From JADLHS01 sp044225555 (GTDB taxonomy: Bacteria > Verrucomicrobiota > Verrucomicrobiia > Limisphaerales > JADLHS01), in contig JBGAIM010000010.1 in assembly GCA_044225555.1 (NCBI GenBank), positions 186,001 through 250,000 on the forward strand: DNA of 64,000 nucleotides, in the 5' to 3' direction. The position numbers and the translations under genes are program-made. Under the pieces are notes generated by a model, which saw only the letters and a program-made list of their open reading frames with translations, was not told the origin of the DNA and searched no databases. This document shows, in pieces, positions 52,509 through 61,131 of the stretch; position 1 is the first letter of the stretch, and each line of letters begins with the position of its first letter.

Positions 52509-53876
52509 ATGACGAGCAAAATGTTCAACCGAAGAGACTTTATCAAGACCACTGCGTTGACGTTGCCACTGGTCGCTGCCGGTTGTCACAGTGCTCACCA
52601 TGCTTCGGGACGCAAGGCTCCCGAAGCAAGTGAATTTGTTTCCGTTCGCGATGGCCGGTTCATGTTACGTGGCCGGCCCTACTCTTATGTCGGTACCAAC
52701 ATGTGGTTTGGTTGCTACCTCAGCGAGGCCGCATTGCCCCGCGGGCGCGCCCGACTTGTCCGTGAACTGAATCGGCTGCAAAGCATCGGCGCGACCAACA
52801 TCCGCCTGCTGGCCGGATCGGAAACGTCTCCGCTCGTAGGAGCCATCTCACGTGGCATTACCAAATCGCCTCGCGATTGGGATGAAGACCTCCTTCAAGG
52901 CCTGGACTTCTGCCTCGCAGAGATGGCCAAACGCAACATGCGCGGCGTTCTGTTCCTTTCCAATTACTGGCAATGGTCCGGCAGTTTCGCCCAATACGTG
53001 CGCTGGGTCACCGGCGAAACGATCCCGGATCCCGATCTTCCGAAGCTGGCGGCGGGCGATTGGTCAGGATTCATGAAGTTCTCGGCGCGAATTTACCAAA
53101 CGCCCGCTGCCAATGAACTTTACCTCGCTTATGTCGCCAACCTGATTCAGCGTCGCAACACCATCAACGGCCGGCTCTATTGCGAGGATCCCACCATCAT
53201 GACTTGGGAACTCGCCAACGAACCGCGCCCCGGCACCGACGACGCAGCCACCATGAAAGAGGTCCCAGCCTTTTGCGAGTGGGTGGACGCAACTGCGCGA
53301 TTCATCCACGAGCGCGCGCCGCGCCAACTCGTTTGCACCGGTTCGGAAGGCATCCAAGGTTCACTCAAGAAACCCGAAGTCTTCATCGCCGCTCACAAGA
53401 CGCCGGCGATTGATTATGTGACCGTTCACATGTGGTTGAAGAACTGGGGCTGGCTGAAAGACCCAGCCTTGGGCGCGGATTTTGAAGTGGCTGCCGCCAA
53501 AGCCCGTGAACATGTTGAGACGCACAATGTCATCGCGACCGAAACGCTTCAAAAGCCGCTCGTGCTCGAAGAATTCGGCCTGCCACGCGACCACGAAAGC
53601 TACGATCCCCGTTCGCCAACGACCGCTCGTGATGATTACTACCGGCGCATGTTCGATCAAGTAGCCGAGTCGTGCCACGCAGGCCGGGCGTTGCAGGGAG
53701 CCAATTTCTGGGCCTGGGCGGGCGAAGGCCGGGCGAGCACAACACCCGGTAGCACTGCCGCGTCGTTCATGGGTGATCCCTTCTGCGAACCGCAGGGACT
53801 TAATTCTGTGTTCGACACTGACCAAAGCACGCTGACCGTAATAGCGCTGGCGAATGAGAAGTTAGCCAAGCGTTAG
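52509..53876 (+). CDS. GH5 endo-beta-mannanase, Tat lipoprotein
   Basis: A 455-residue GH5 enzyme of the mannanase type. The start MTSKMFNRRDFIKTTALTLPLVAAGC shows a twin-arginine NRRDF motif and a possible lipobox ending at Cys26, so export is likely by Tat with lipid anchoring. The catalytic barrel has acid/base Glu238 in TWELANEPRP and nucleophile Glu355 in LVLEEFGLPR. The ATG at 52521 (MFNRRDF) is an equally good start; the frame upstream to 52362 overlaps the divergent promoter. It complements the coupled GH26–GH130 pair on the other strand. Confidence 0.9.
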   Translation: MTSKMFNRRDFIKTTALTLPLVAAGCHSAHHASGRKAPEASEFVSVRDGRFMLRGRPYSYVGTNMWFGCYLSEAALPRGRARLVRELNRLQSIGATNIRLLAGSETSPLVGAISRGITKSPRDWDEDLLQGLDFCLAEMAKRNMRGVLFLSNYWQWSGSFAQYVRWVTGETIPDPDLPKLAAGDWSGFMKFSARIYQTPAANELYLAYVANLIQRRNTINGRLYCEDPTIMTWELANEPRPGTDDAATMKEVPAFCEWVDATARFIHERAPRQLVCTGSEGIQGSLKKPEVFIAAHKTPAIDYVTVHMWLKNWGWLKDPALGADFEVAAAKAREHVETHNVIATETLQKPLVLEEFGLPRDHESYDPRSPTTARDDYYRRMFDQVAESCHAGRALQGANFWAWAGEGRASTTPGSTAASFMGDPFCEPQGLNSVFDTDQSTLTVIALANEKLAKR

Positions 53877-53920
53877 CGCCTGAAGTGGCGGCGCCGGAAG
53901 AGGCTGCTGCGATGCAGTCG

Positions 53921-54232
53921 TTAGGCGTCAATATTTCGATTCGCTCCACACTTCCAGCATGACAGAAACTGTGCCTCCAACTGCTCGCCGCAAGCTCGAC
54001 AGGCCCAAGGTGTCTGCGCGAGTGGAGCACGCGCAAGCTGGGCGTCGCGTAACTCGGCGGCTCTGGAAACATCTTCGTCCTTAAGCAGTCATATCTCCGG
54101 ATAGAACGCAGCTCCCGGAAAATTCGCCTGCATCGCGTCGTTCCTTAGCTCGCACTCAATACCCGCCGCTTCTAGAGCACTCAGAAGCGCTCCAACCGTT
54201 GTCCGGTCCGATGAGCTGTAGAGCATCTTCAT
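53921..54232 (-). pseudogene. DUF2007 plus zinc-ribbon protein with an in-frame TGA
   Basis: Reading the minus strand from ATG at 54232 gives 103 codons to TAA at 53921, with a single in-frame TGA at codon 48 (54089-54091). The start MKMLYSSSDRTTVGALLSAL and the RNDAMQANFPGAAFYPEI segment match the DUF2007 signal-transducer family. After the TGA the frame resumes as LLKDEDVSRAAEL, then the zinc ribbon WACRACGEQL and FLSCWKCGA, with four paired cysteines. In family members the interrupted position is normally Trp (PE-W), so TGG to TGA is the simplest change. The rest is intact, so it is either a recent nonsense mutation or a sequencing error. Confidence 0.75.
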
Positions 54233-54261
54233 AGTGCGCGTGAGATTGACACCTAGCGATA

Positions 54262-54415
54262 TCAGTGAGCGACGGAATAGTGTTTATCTATATCACCTGT
54301 GGCGACCATAAATGTGATGGCAATCGCTTGCCCAGTCGTGTTTGGCGAAATCATCCGGGTCTGATTTCCCACGGGAAGAAAGGCTAGGCCATAGTCCGGA
54401 CAGAACAGCGGCCGT
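54262..54415 (-). other. possible gene fragment between esterase and DUF2007 pseudogene
   Basis: A minus frame ending in TGA at 54262 reads YGLAFLPVGNQTRMISPNT then GQAIAITFMVATGDIDKHYSVAH. No start is clear and the frame merges into the alternative frame of the esterase gene. Composition differs from the high-GC neighbours. Together with the interrupted DUF2007 gene it suggests a decaying stretch between 53877 and 54415. No family is recognised. Confidence 0.2.
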
Positions 54416-55291
54416 TCACTTGCCCGACGTCATGGAAGTTGCGCTCAAAAACCCGTTGTCCGTCAACCAATCCGTCATTCGCTGCGGCCAGGTCTTGATG
54501 CTGGTGAGCTTCGACCGGTTGCCCAGATTAAATCCGTGGCCGCCGCGCGCATAAAGGTGAACTTCCACCGGTCGCTTGGCCTGCCGATATTTTTCAAGTT
54601 GCGCGATCACGGGTCCGACATGGCTGTTATCATCGTTCGCCACCAGGAAAAATGCCGGTGGCGCATCGGCAGGGATTTCACCCGTCGGCACTCCCAACGG
54701 GCCGGGATAAATTGAGATCTGGAAATCCGAACGGCAATTCATGCGGTCAATCACATCCGCCGCATTCGGGTCGCCCGCGGTGGGGCTGTAAACCAGCATG
54801 GCCACTACTTCGCCCCCAGCGGAAAAACCCAGCACGCCAATACGATTCGTATCGAGGTTCCATTCGGTCGCGCGGCTACGGATTGTACGCATCGCGCGCT
54901 GGGCGTCCTGACGCGGATGAATTTTCAAGGAGTAAGGTGAGTTGGTTTCCCGAGCGAGCCGATGCTTGAGCACAAAACAAGTCACCCCAAAGTCATTCAG
55001 ATACATTGCCGGCTCGACTCCTTCAGCGTTGAATACCAGTTCGCGATGGCCGCCGCCCGGCACGATCAACATCGCCGCACCGTTAGCTTTCTCCTTGGGC
55101 GCGGGAAAAACCGTGATGGATGGGTTATGTATGTTACGAACCCAATAGTCCTTGGCCTGCTCCGGCTCGTTGCGCCGATCCTCGAATCCCGGTGCACCAT
55201 TTGGCCAGAGCGGGATCACCTGCGGCTCATCCGCCCGAACACAACAATCCACCGCCAACAACAGCACGAGAGGAAGCCAGGGTAGTTTCAT
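54416..55291 (-). CDS. alpha/beta hydrolase, acetyl-esterase-like, secreted
   Basis: A 291-residue exported hydrolase with signal peptide (MKLPWLPLVLLLAVDCCVRA). The fold markers are the oxyanion motif IVPGGGHREL, the nucleophile elbow GFSAGGEV with its Ser, a late Asp in VANDDNSH and His in HLYARGGHGF. It matches the xylan/sugar acetyl-esterase-like group of alpha/beta hydrolases. Deacetylation of O-acetylated mannan or hemicellulose would suit the cluster; this is inference from context. It starts 24 bases after the malectin lipoprotein gene stops. Confidence 0.85.
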   Translation of the reverse strand: MKLPWLPLVLLLAVDCCVRADEPQVIPLWPNGAPGFEDRRNEPEQAKDYWVRNIHNPSITVFPAPKEKANGAAMLIVPGGGHRELVFNAEGVEPAMYLNDFGVTCFVLKHRLARETNSPYSLKIHPRQDAQRAMRTIRSRATEWNLDTNRIGVLGFSAGGEVVAMLVYSPTAGDPNAADVIDRMNCRSDFQISIYPGPLGVPTGEIPADAPPAFFLVANDDNSHVGPVIAQLEKYRQAKRPVEVHLYARGGHGFNLGNRSKLTSIKTWPQRMTDWLTDNGFLSATSMTSGK

Positions 55292-55315
55292 GCGGAGATT
55301 TCCAGTCGGAATGAT

Positions 55316-55951
55316 TCACGACCCGGGAATGATTTCGATGCCGTTGATTTCCGGATTCTCGATGTTGGGCGTGAACTTGATGTCGAGTTTGCCGTCGGTT
55401 ACATCCACCTTGACGGTTTCGACATACGCCTTTTGCACACCGCCAGCTTTGACGAATACATCGAAATCCTTGAACTCCTGGCCCTCCACATTGAAGGAAA
55501 ACACCCGCTCCCCGGCGGCGGTGATTCCCTCATAGGTCTCCGCGAAGTGCAGCTTCACGATATACTTGCCGTTCGGCAATGCGTGCGAGAATGACGTCAT
55601 GCTGTAGCGCTCCGCACGATAAATCGCGGGGTCCTTGGTGTTGGCGATGGCCAGGTCCGGACGCTCAATGACTTCCCCATCAGCAAATCCCTGGTCGGGC
55701 AGCCAGGCATTGCCGCTGGTATCAGTAAACCCAGTGCTCCCGGCTTTGATACGAATGGCGGGTCGAACAGGCTTCGGCTCGGCGGCCTTGACCGGTGCCG
55801 CAGTTGCTGACGCGCTGGCGGCAGTCGGTTTTGCTGTCTCGGTCGTGCAGCATTCGCTCTTGTTTGACTTGCAACCCGCTAACGCAAAAACGGTCAGGTT
55901 GGCCACGAGGAGTGCGGGTAGGGATCGCTGAAGGATTGTTGAAGTTCGCAT
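55316..55951 (-). CDS. malectin-domain lipoprotein
   Basis: A 211-residue lipoprotein. The signal LPALLVANLTVFALAGC has a good lipobox with Cys27, followed by a low-complexity Ala/Thr/Pro linker (~35-65). A malectin-like carbohydrate-binding domain occupies ~70-210 (IRIKAGSTGFTDTSGNAWLPD; YIVKLHFAETYEGITAAGERVFS; ENPEINGIEII). The ATG at 55951 is set by the lipobox; the frame opens upstream at 56116. It likely sits on the outer or inner membrane surface and binds a glycan. Gene order places it between two esterase genes in the mannan region. Confidence 0.9.
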   Translation of the reverse strand: MRTSTILQRSLPALLVANLTVFALAGCKSNKSECCTTETAKPTAASASATAAPVKAAEPKPVRPAIRIKAGSTGFTDTSGNAWLPDQGFADGEVIERPDLAIANTKDPAIYRAERYSMTSFSHALPNGKYIVKLHFAETYEGITAAGERVFSFNVEGQEFKDFDVFVKAGGVQKAYVETVKVDVTDGKLDIKFTPNIENPEINGIEIIPGS

Positions 55952-56088
55952 AGGTTTTGTTGAATTGTTTGATCTCAAAGGCTTGATGCCAGAAAGCTTG
56001 CCGCCGCGTCGGAAGTTCGCAATCCCATAAAAGCATGACATGACGGATGACAGAAAATCTCCGCTTTGCCTGCACACGTGACCGGCAG

Positions 56089-57069
56089 CTATTGAGGAGT
56101 CTTCCCCCACATCCAACGCAAAATATCCGGCAGAAGCGCACCGCCATGATTATCCGAGTGACTGCCGTCGCCCCACTCGTGCTTGACCTGGTAGCGCGGG
56201 CCGGGCCTGTTCTGACGATCCGCGTTGGCATTGGCCCATTCGAGTGCCGATAGCATTTGTTGATTGGCGAGAAACCAGTTGCCGTGATCGTTGTTAAGAT
56301 CATTGCTGCCGTCTTGAAGGAAAATCTTGATGGGCTTGATCGGATTCTTGCGAATCAAAGTTGGATACAAATCGCCACCCGGAATCATCGGTTGACCATC
56401 ACGTGCCGGGCGGTAGCCGATGGACGTGTAACTGCCAATCATGCTGATCACGTTCCGAAACTCATCGGGCCGTTGCCACGCAACGGTAAACGCGCAGATG
56501 GCGCCGCTGCTGGTGCCGCCAATCGCTCGGCGTTCCGGGGCCTTGGTCAAATTGTACTTCTTCCCCACCTCAGGCAGCATTTCCTCGCAGATGAAGCGCG
56601 CGTAGCTGTCGCTCAAAGAATCATACTCCGCGGCGCGATTGTTCGGGTTGCGCATCGCGAGGTCATCGGGATATTCCTCACCCCGTTGACCCGGTGTGAT
56701 GAAGATGCCGATGGTCACTGGAATGTCGCCCTTGTGAATCAGGTTCTCCAAAACCTGTGGCACGCGCAACGCCCCTTCGGGATTCGTCGCGCGCTGTCCG
56801 TCTTGAAACACCAGCACGTTTGCTGGCTTGTCCGGTGTGTATTGCGCGGGCACGTAAACCCAATACCGCCGGACGGTATTGGTGATGATCCGGCTTTTGA
56901 AAAGCAGTGGGCCTTCCAGTTTTCCCTTGGGCACGCCTGATTGTGGCAGCGAATCCGGCCCCAATTTGTATTCACCGGGTTGGCGAGAAACAATTGTTGA
57001 ATTCGTCTCGGCTGCTTGCAGAGTCAACGCACAAACCAGCGCCAAAAGCCCGACCACGGAAGATTTCAT
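56089..57069 (-). CDS. enterochelin esterase/esterase D-like hydrolase, secreted
   Basis: A 326-residue exported alpha/beta hydrolase with signal peptide (SSVVGLLALVCALTLQA). It matches the Esterase (PF00756) group used for feruloyl or acetyl ester cleavage and for enterochelin: YWVYVPAQYTPDKPANVLVFQDG, nucleophile Ser in GGTSSGAICAF, the Asp region IFLQDGSNDLNNDHG and a His near GDGSHSDNHGG. A role in removing ester groups from plant glycan is inferred from neighbours. It starts 15 bases after the DUF1552 gene and is in the same transcriptional direction as the epimerase and haem-protein genes. Confidence 0.88.
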   Translation of the reverse strand: MKSSVVGLLALVCALTLQAAETNSTIVSRQPGEYKLGPDSLPQSGVPKGKLEGPLLFKSRIITNTVRRYWVYVPAQYTPDKPANVLVFQDGQRATNPEGALRVPQVLENLIHKGDIPVTIGIFITPGQRGEEYPDDLAMRNPNNRAAEYDSLSDSYARFICEEMLPEVGKKYNLTKAPERRAIGGTSSGAICAFTVAWQRPDEFRNVISMIGSYTSIGYRPARDGQPMIPGGDLYPTLIRKNPIKPIKIFLQDGSNDLNNDHGNWFLANQQMLSALEWANANADRQNRPGPRYQVKHEWGDGSHSDNHGGALLPDILRWMWGKTPQ

Positions 57070-57084
57070 TGTCTGGTCGGGGAA

Positions 57085-58497
57085 TCAGACGTTTTTCAAC
57101 CGACCGGTGGAATCGCCGAATCGTTCCAAGCCTTGAATGCCCATACGATCGGCCATGCTGAGAAAGAGATTGGAGGCCGGAGCGGAACCATGCTTGACGA
57201 AGCGACCAGGGGTCAACGTCCCACCGCCCGACCCCGCCAGTAGAATCGGAAGATTGACATGGGTATGCCGGTTGCCATCCGCATTGCCGCTGCCGTAGAG
57301 AATCATCGAGTTATACAGAAGCGATTTGCCATCCGTGTCCTTCGTCGCCTCCAACTTCTGGAGAAACTTCGCGAGCTGCTGCGCATACCACAGGTCAATA
57401 TTTGAAATCTTCTGTATCTTTTCCTGATTCTCGAAGTGGTGGGACAATTCGTGATGCCCTTCGGAAATGCCTATCTCGTGAAACGAACGATTGCTCCCAT
57501 CATGCGCCAACAACAGCGTCACCACACGCGTGGAATCCGTCTGGAACGCCAGGAGCATGATATCGAACATCAACTGGATATGCTCGGCGTAGCTGGCGGG
57601 AATACCCGCGGGCGTTTCGGCGCTGGGGTCTTGCACCGCTCCCAATTGTTCGGTCCGTTGAATCCGCGTCTCAAGCTCGCGCACGCCGGTGAGGTATTGG
57701 TCGAGCTTGTCTTTGTCGTTCGCGTTGAGCCGTCGTTGCATGTCGTGCGCGTCCTCGACGATGAAGTCCAGAATGGAGCGCTGTTCCTGCCGGCGTTGTT
57801 TCAAACTCTCTGCACGCTGGCCCGGGGAGCCCGAACCAAACAACCGTTCAAAGACCTGACGCGGATTGGCCTCCGGCGTCATGGGCGTGTTGGGCGAACT
57901 CCAGGAAACGTTGTATTGATAGGCGCAGGAGTAACCGGAATCACACGCCCCGGAATTCCGTCCGGCATCGCAAGTCAGTTCCAGCGACGGGAAGCGCGTG
58001 ACATGCCCCATCGTGCGCGCGATGGCCTGGTCAATCGAAATCCCGGCGCGGATGTCCGTGGCGCTTTTCTTCATGCGCACGCCGGTGAGAAACGTGCCGT
58101 TCGCCCGGGCGTGATCCCCTGCCCCATCCGGACCAGCGGTAGCATTCACGTGGTCCAGCCCGCCCAGAATTTGGATGTGCTGCCGGCTGGCTTCCAATGG
58201 CTGCAACGTGCGGCTGAGTTTGAAATCCGTCGCGTCGCCCTCAGGCCACCAAGTGGATTGGATCGCTCCATTCGGGAAATACAGAAACGCTGTACGCAAC
58301 GGGGCGCCGGTGGCCGTCGTGGCGAGCTTAGCAGGCGTACCCGCCGCGAGCAAACGAACCGGGGAAAGTGATGCAAAGGCCGGCAAAGCGATGCATGCGC
58401 CCAGTCCGCGCAAAAAGTGGCGGCGCGTGAAACTCGCGTGGCGCTCGGCCGCTCGGGTTTCCGCCGAGACAGATTTTGGTTTCATGATGTTGCTCAT
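57085..58497 (-). CDS. DUF1552 protein with Tat signal
   Basis: A 470-residue protein with a twin-arginine signal (SFTRRHFLRGLGACIALPAFA) for export of a folded protein. The body is DUF1552: FLYFPNGAIQSTWWPEG, ILGGLDHVNA, DHARANGTFLTGVRMKKS and STRVVTLLLAHDGSNRSFHEIG, with many His residues that suggest metal binding. The family is almost always encoded next to DUF1592-type haem proteins, mainly in Planctomycetota and Verrucomicrobiota; biochemistry is unknown. Its start overlaps the stop of the DUF1592 gene (58494-58497), so the two are coupled and probably form one system. Confidence 0.93.
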   Translation of the reverse strand: MSNIMKPKSVSAETRAAERHASFTRRHFLRGLGACIALPAFASLSPVRLLAAGTPAKLATTATGAPLRTAFLYFPNGAIQSTWWPEGDATDFKLSRTLQPLEASRQHIQILGGLDHVNATAGPDGAGDHARANGTFLTGVRMKKSATDIRAGISIDQAIARTMGHVTRFPSLELTCDAGRNSGACDSGYSCAYQYNVSWSSPNTPMTPEANPRQVFERLFGSGSPGQRAESLKQRRQEQRSILDFIVEDAHDMQRRLNANDKDKLDQYLTGVRELETRIQRTEQLGAVQDPSAETPAGIPASYAEHIQLMFDIMLLAFQTDSTRVVTLLLAHDGSNRSFHEIGISEGHHELSHHFENQEKIQKISNIDLWYAQQLAKFLQKLEATKDTDGKSLLYNSMILYGSGNADGNRHTHVNLPILLAGSGGGTLTPGRFVKHGSAPASNLFLSMADRMGIQGLERFGDSTGRLKNV

Positions 58498-61118
58498 TCA
58501 GCCAGCTTAAGGTTTGCCAACACTGTTAACTCATTGTCCCGGGACTGCAACCCTGCGTTTTGATCAAATGATGGTTGCCCTGCCCCTGCGGTTTTGCCCG
58601 TCGTTCCCTTCGCTTGAGTACGCGTTTTCTGGAATGGCGCGGATTCCACAACCCCGAGCAAAAGGGCGGACGGTTTGCCACCGCTCTTTTCAAGCTGACT
58701 CAAGATTTGATCCACCGTCTGCACATCGTAATACTCCAGTCCACGTCCCAGCGCATAGGTCAACATTTTCTCAGTGACCGTGCGATAAAAACTCGTGGCG
58801 TACTTCTCCGCCAACAATTTCTTTAGCTCTGCAACCCCGTTGAACTCCTCGCCCGTGATCAAATGGCCTGCGGCATCCACCGGCTCGCCCAACTCCTGAT
58901 CACGCCACATTCCCATGGCGTTAAAATTCTCAAACGCCAGCCCAAGCGGGTCCATGCGATTGTGACAGGAACTACACGCCGCATTCTCGCGATGCTTCGC
59001 CAGCGTCTCACGCAAGGTTGGCGGACGATCCTTGATCGCGCCGGCCGAGTCCTCCAGAGGCGGGATGTTTGGCGGCGGCGGCGGCGGCGGCGTGCCCATG
59101 ATGTTGTCGAGAATGAACAGTCCCCGTTTCACAGGTGAAGTGCGCGTGGGATTGGAGGTGACCGCCAGCACCGTGCCTTGCGTCAAAATGCCTCCGCGCG
59201 GACTGCCGGGTGGCAACTTCACCAGACGTACTTCGTTGCCGGTAACATTGGTGATGCCATAGTGCGTGGCCAGGCGTTCATTGAGAAACGTGTAGTCGCT
59301 GTCCACCAGTTCGAGCAGATTCCGATCATCCCGCACGATGTAATCAAACACACCTTCGGTTTCCTGGCGCATCGCCCGGCGCAGTTCGGGCGTCAGCTCA
59401 GCACGCAGTGGCTGACGAAAGCGTTGCCTCACGACGGTACGAACTTTTTCAAATTCCTCTTTTTCCGCTGGAGTCAACTGGTCATCGGGCTTGTCACGGA
59501 GCTCGTTAAATCGCTTTCGAGCCTTTTCCAGTTCCGGATTGAAACGCTCCTCGCGGCCCAGAACAACCCGTGAGTCTATGGTGACCGACTCGATATCCCG
59601 CGTCCGCAACCACTGGCCGGTGAAGTTCTTCACCAACGCCTCGGACTTCGAATCGGCCATCATTCGTTTGACCTGAGCGGGCAGATTTTTCCGCAACTTC
59701 TTTTCTCCGGCCAGGCGGAATAGCTCATCATCCGGCATGGATGACCAGAAAAAATAGGAGAGCCGCGAGGCCAGCGAATATTCATCCACCAAGGCGTATC
59801 CCTGCGTGGCTCGGCCCGGCTCTACGCTTTCCTCGCGGAACAAAAATCGGGGCGACGCCAACACCGCTACCATGGCTTGCGACACGCCTTGCTCAAAAGT
59901 CTTGCCCGGCTGGGCATAGATGCTCGCCGCCAGATCGGTCAGGCGCTTGAGAGTTTTCTCATCCACCGGGCGGCGAAATGCCTTGGTGGCAAACTTGCCG
60001 AGCATTCCATTGGCGTAAGCCCGGCGGCCGGCGGCATCCGTTGGAACTGCCTTTGGAAAATAGCGTTCGTAGTTCTTGGGCCTGACCCAGGCTTCCTTGG
60101 CCAGCGGCCCGCGGACGGTCACGGACGTGATCTGCACTGACAACGTGCGGGTCTGCTGTTCGTCCGGTGTCAGCGGCTGCAATTCGAATTTGAGTTCGTG
60201 ATTGTCCGCCGACCAGTCGGTCTCCAGTTCGTTGTGATATGCGCGACCGCCTTCCCAACTGAATTCGCGCTGCAACATCTCCTTGCCGTCCACCTTGAAA
60301 ATGACGCGGCACTTGTTGTAGTCAAAAACGTTGTCCACGTAGCGCTCGTTCACCATCAGGTCCACGCCCAAATGATACCTGCCCGACTGGCGGGCCTTGA
60401 AAGTGTTTGAAACTGCGGCGGGAGAATAGAACGAGAGAGACATCGTGCCGCCTCCACGATTGCGGCCGCCCGGCTCGACAACCTCGTTGGTCTGAAACCT
60501 CTTGCCGGGGACAACCTGTTCCTGCACCACCCGGGCCGCTTGGGGAACCGTCCGACCCACGATGCTCTGCGCGGCCTCCAGATATTTCTCGAGCAACATC
60601 GGTGGCAAGGTCAACACGTCGCCGATGTTGTCGAAGCCGTGCCCAGTGTCGTCTGGGGGAAACTCGGTATTCGTGTCGTAGTCCACGCCCATCAAGTCGC
60701 GGATGGTGTTGCGATACTCCACACGATTGAGGCGACGGATGGTCACACGCCCGGGATCGGGATTTTTTTCATCCGCAGCGAAGACTTGCGCCGTGATCCA
60801 GCGCTCGATCCGGGCGCGCTGTTCAGCCGAAGGATGCGGCTTCTTTGGCGGGGGCATCATGTCCGCCCGCAAATTTTTTAACGCCCGCCACCATAAATCC
60901 TGGCTGGTGTTGAGATCCTTGTCGGGATTGAACTCATCGAACGCCACCCCGCCCTTGTCCATGCCGTCGCCATGACAATCGTAGCAATACTCCTTGAGGA
61001 TGGGCTCAATATCCTTGCGGAACTCGACCGCACCGGGAGCTGCGGCCCGGGCTGTTGCAAGACAACCGCACACCCCAATAGCAAGGGCGGTTGTCTGTAA
61101 CAGTTGCTTCATGGCCAT
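58494..61118 (-). CDS. DUF1592/DUF1588 planctomycete-type cytochrome c protein
   Basis: An 874-residue exported haem protein (signal LLQTTALAIGVCGCLATARA). The order follows the family: an N-terminal cytochrome c-like domain with CYDCH (CxxCH, ~40-45) and MMPPPKKPH; DUF1587-like VTIRRLNRVEYRNTIRDLMGV; a carbohydrate-binding-like jelly-roll domain (~200-320); DUF1595 and DUF1592 (YALVDEYSLASRLSYFFWSSMPDDEL); DUF1588 with a second CxxCH (CSSCHNRMDPLGLAFENFN); and DUF1585 at the end. The start is one of two near ATGs, 61118 or 61112. It begins 13 bases after the epimerase stop and overlaps the DUF1552 start. Function unknown; extracytoplasmic redox chemistry is likely. Confidence 0.93.
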   Translation of the reverse strand: MAMKQLLQTTALAIGVCGCLATARAAAPGAVEFRKDIEPILKEYCYDCHGDGMDKGGVAFDEFNPDKDLNTSQDLWWRALKNLRADMMPPPKKPHPSAEQRARIERWITAQVFAADEKNPDPGRVTIRRLNRVEYRNTIRDLMGVDYDTNTEFPPDDTGHGFDNIGDVLTLPPMLLEKYLEAAQSIVGRTVPQAARVVQEQVVPGKRFQTNEVVEPGGRNRGGGTMSLSFYSPAAVSNTFKARQSGRYHLGVDLMVNERYVDNVFDYNKCRVIFKVDGKEMLQREFSWEGGRAYHNELETDWSADNHELKFELQPLTPDEQQTRTLSVQITSVTVRGPLAKEAWVRPKNYERYFPKAVPTDAAGRRAYANGMLGKFATKAFRRPVDEKTLKRLTDLAASIYAQPGKTFEQGVSQAMVAVLASPRFLFREESVEPGRATQGYALVDEYSLASRLSYFFWSSMPDDELFRLAGEKKLRKNLPAQVKRMMADSKSEALVKNFTGQWLRTRDIESVTIDSRVVLGREERFNPELEKARKRFNELRDKPDDQLTPAEKEEFEKVRTVVRQRFRQPLRAELTPELRRAMRQETEGVFDYIVRDDRNLLELVDSDYTFLNERLATHYGITNVTGNEVRLVKLPPGSPRGGILTQGTVLAVTSNPTRTSPVKRGLFILDNIMGTPPPPPPPNIPPLEDSAGAIKDRPPTLRETLAKHRENAACSSCHNRMDPLGLAFENFNAMGMWRDQELGEPVDAAGHLITGEEFNGVAELKKLLAEKYATSFYRTVTEKMLTYALGRGLEYYDVQTVDQILSQLEKSGGKPSALLLGVVESAPFQKTRTQAKGTTGKTAGAGQPSFDQNAGLQSRDNELTVLANLKLAE

Positions 61119-61131
61119 CTTTGATTCTGAT

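Noticed and set aside
54089..54091. In-frame TGA as a selenocysteine codon
   Set aside because: Family position is Trp, no SECIS-type hairpin was seen just downstream, and no selenium genes are in the window; nonsense mutation or error is simpler.
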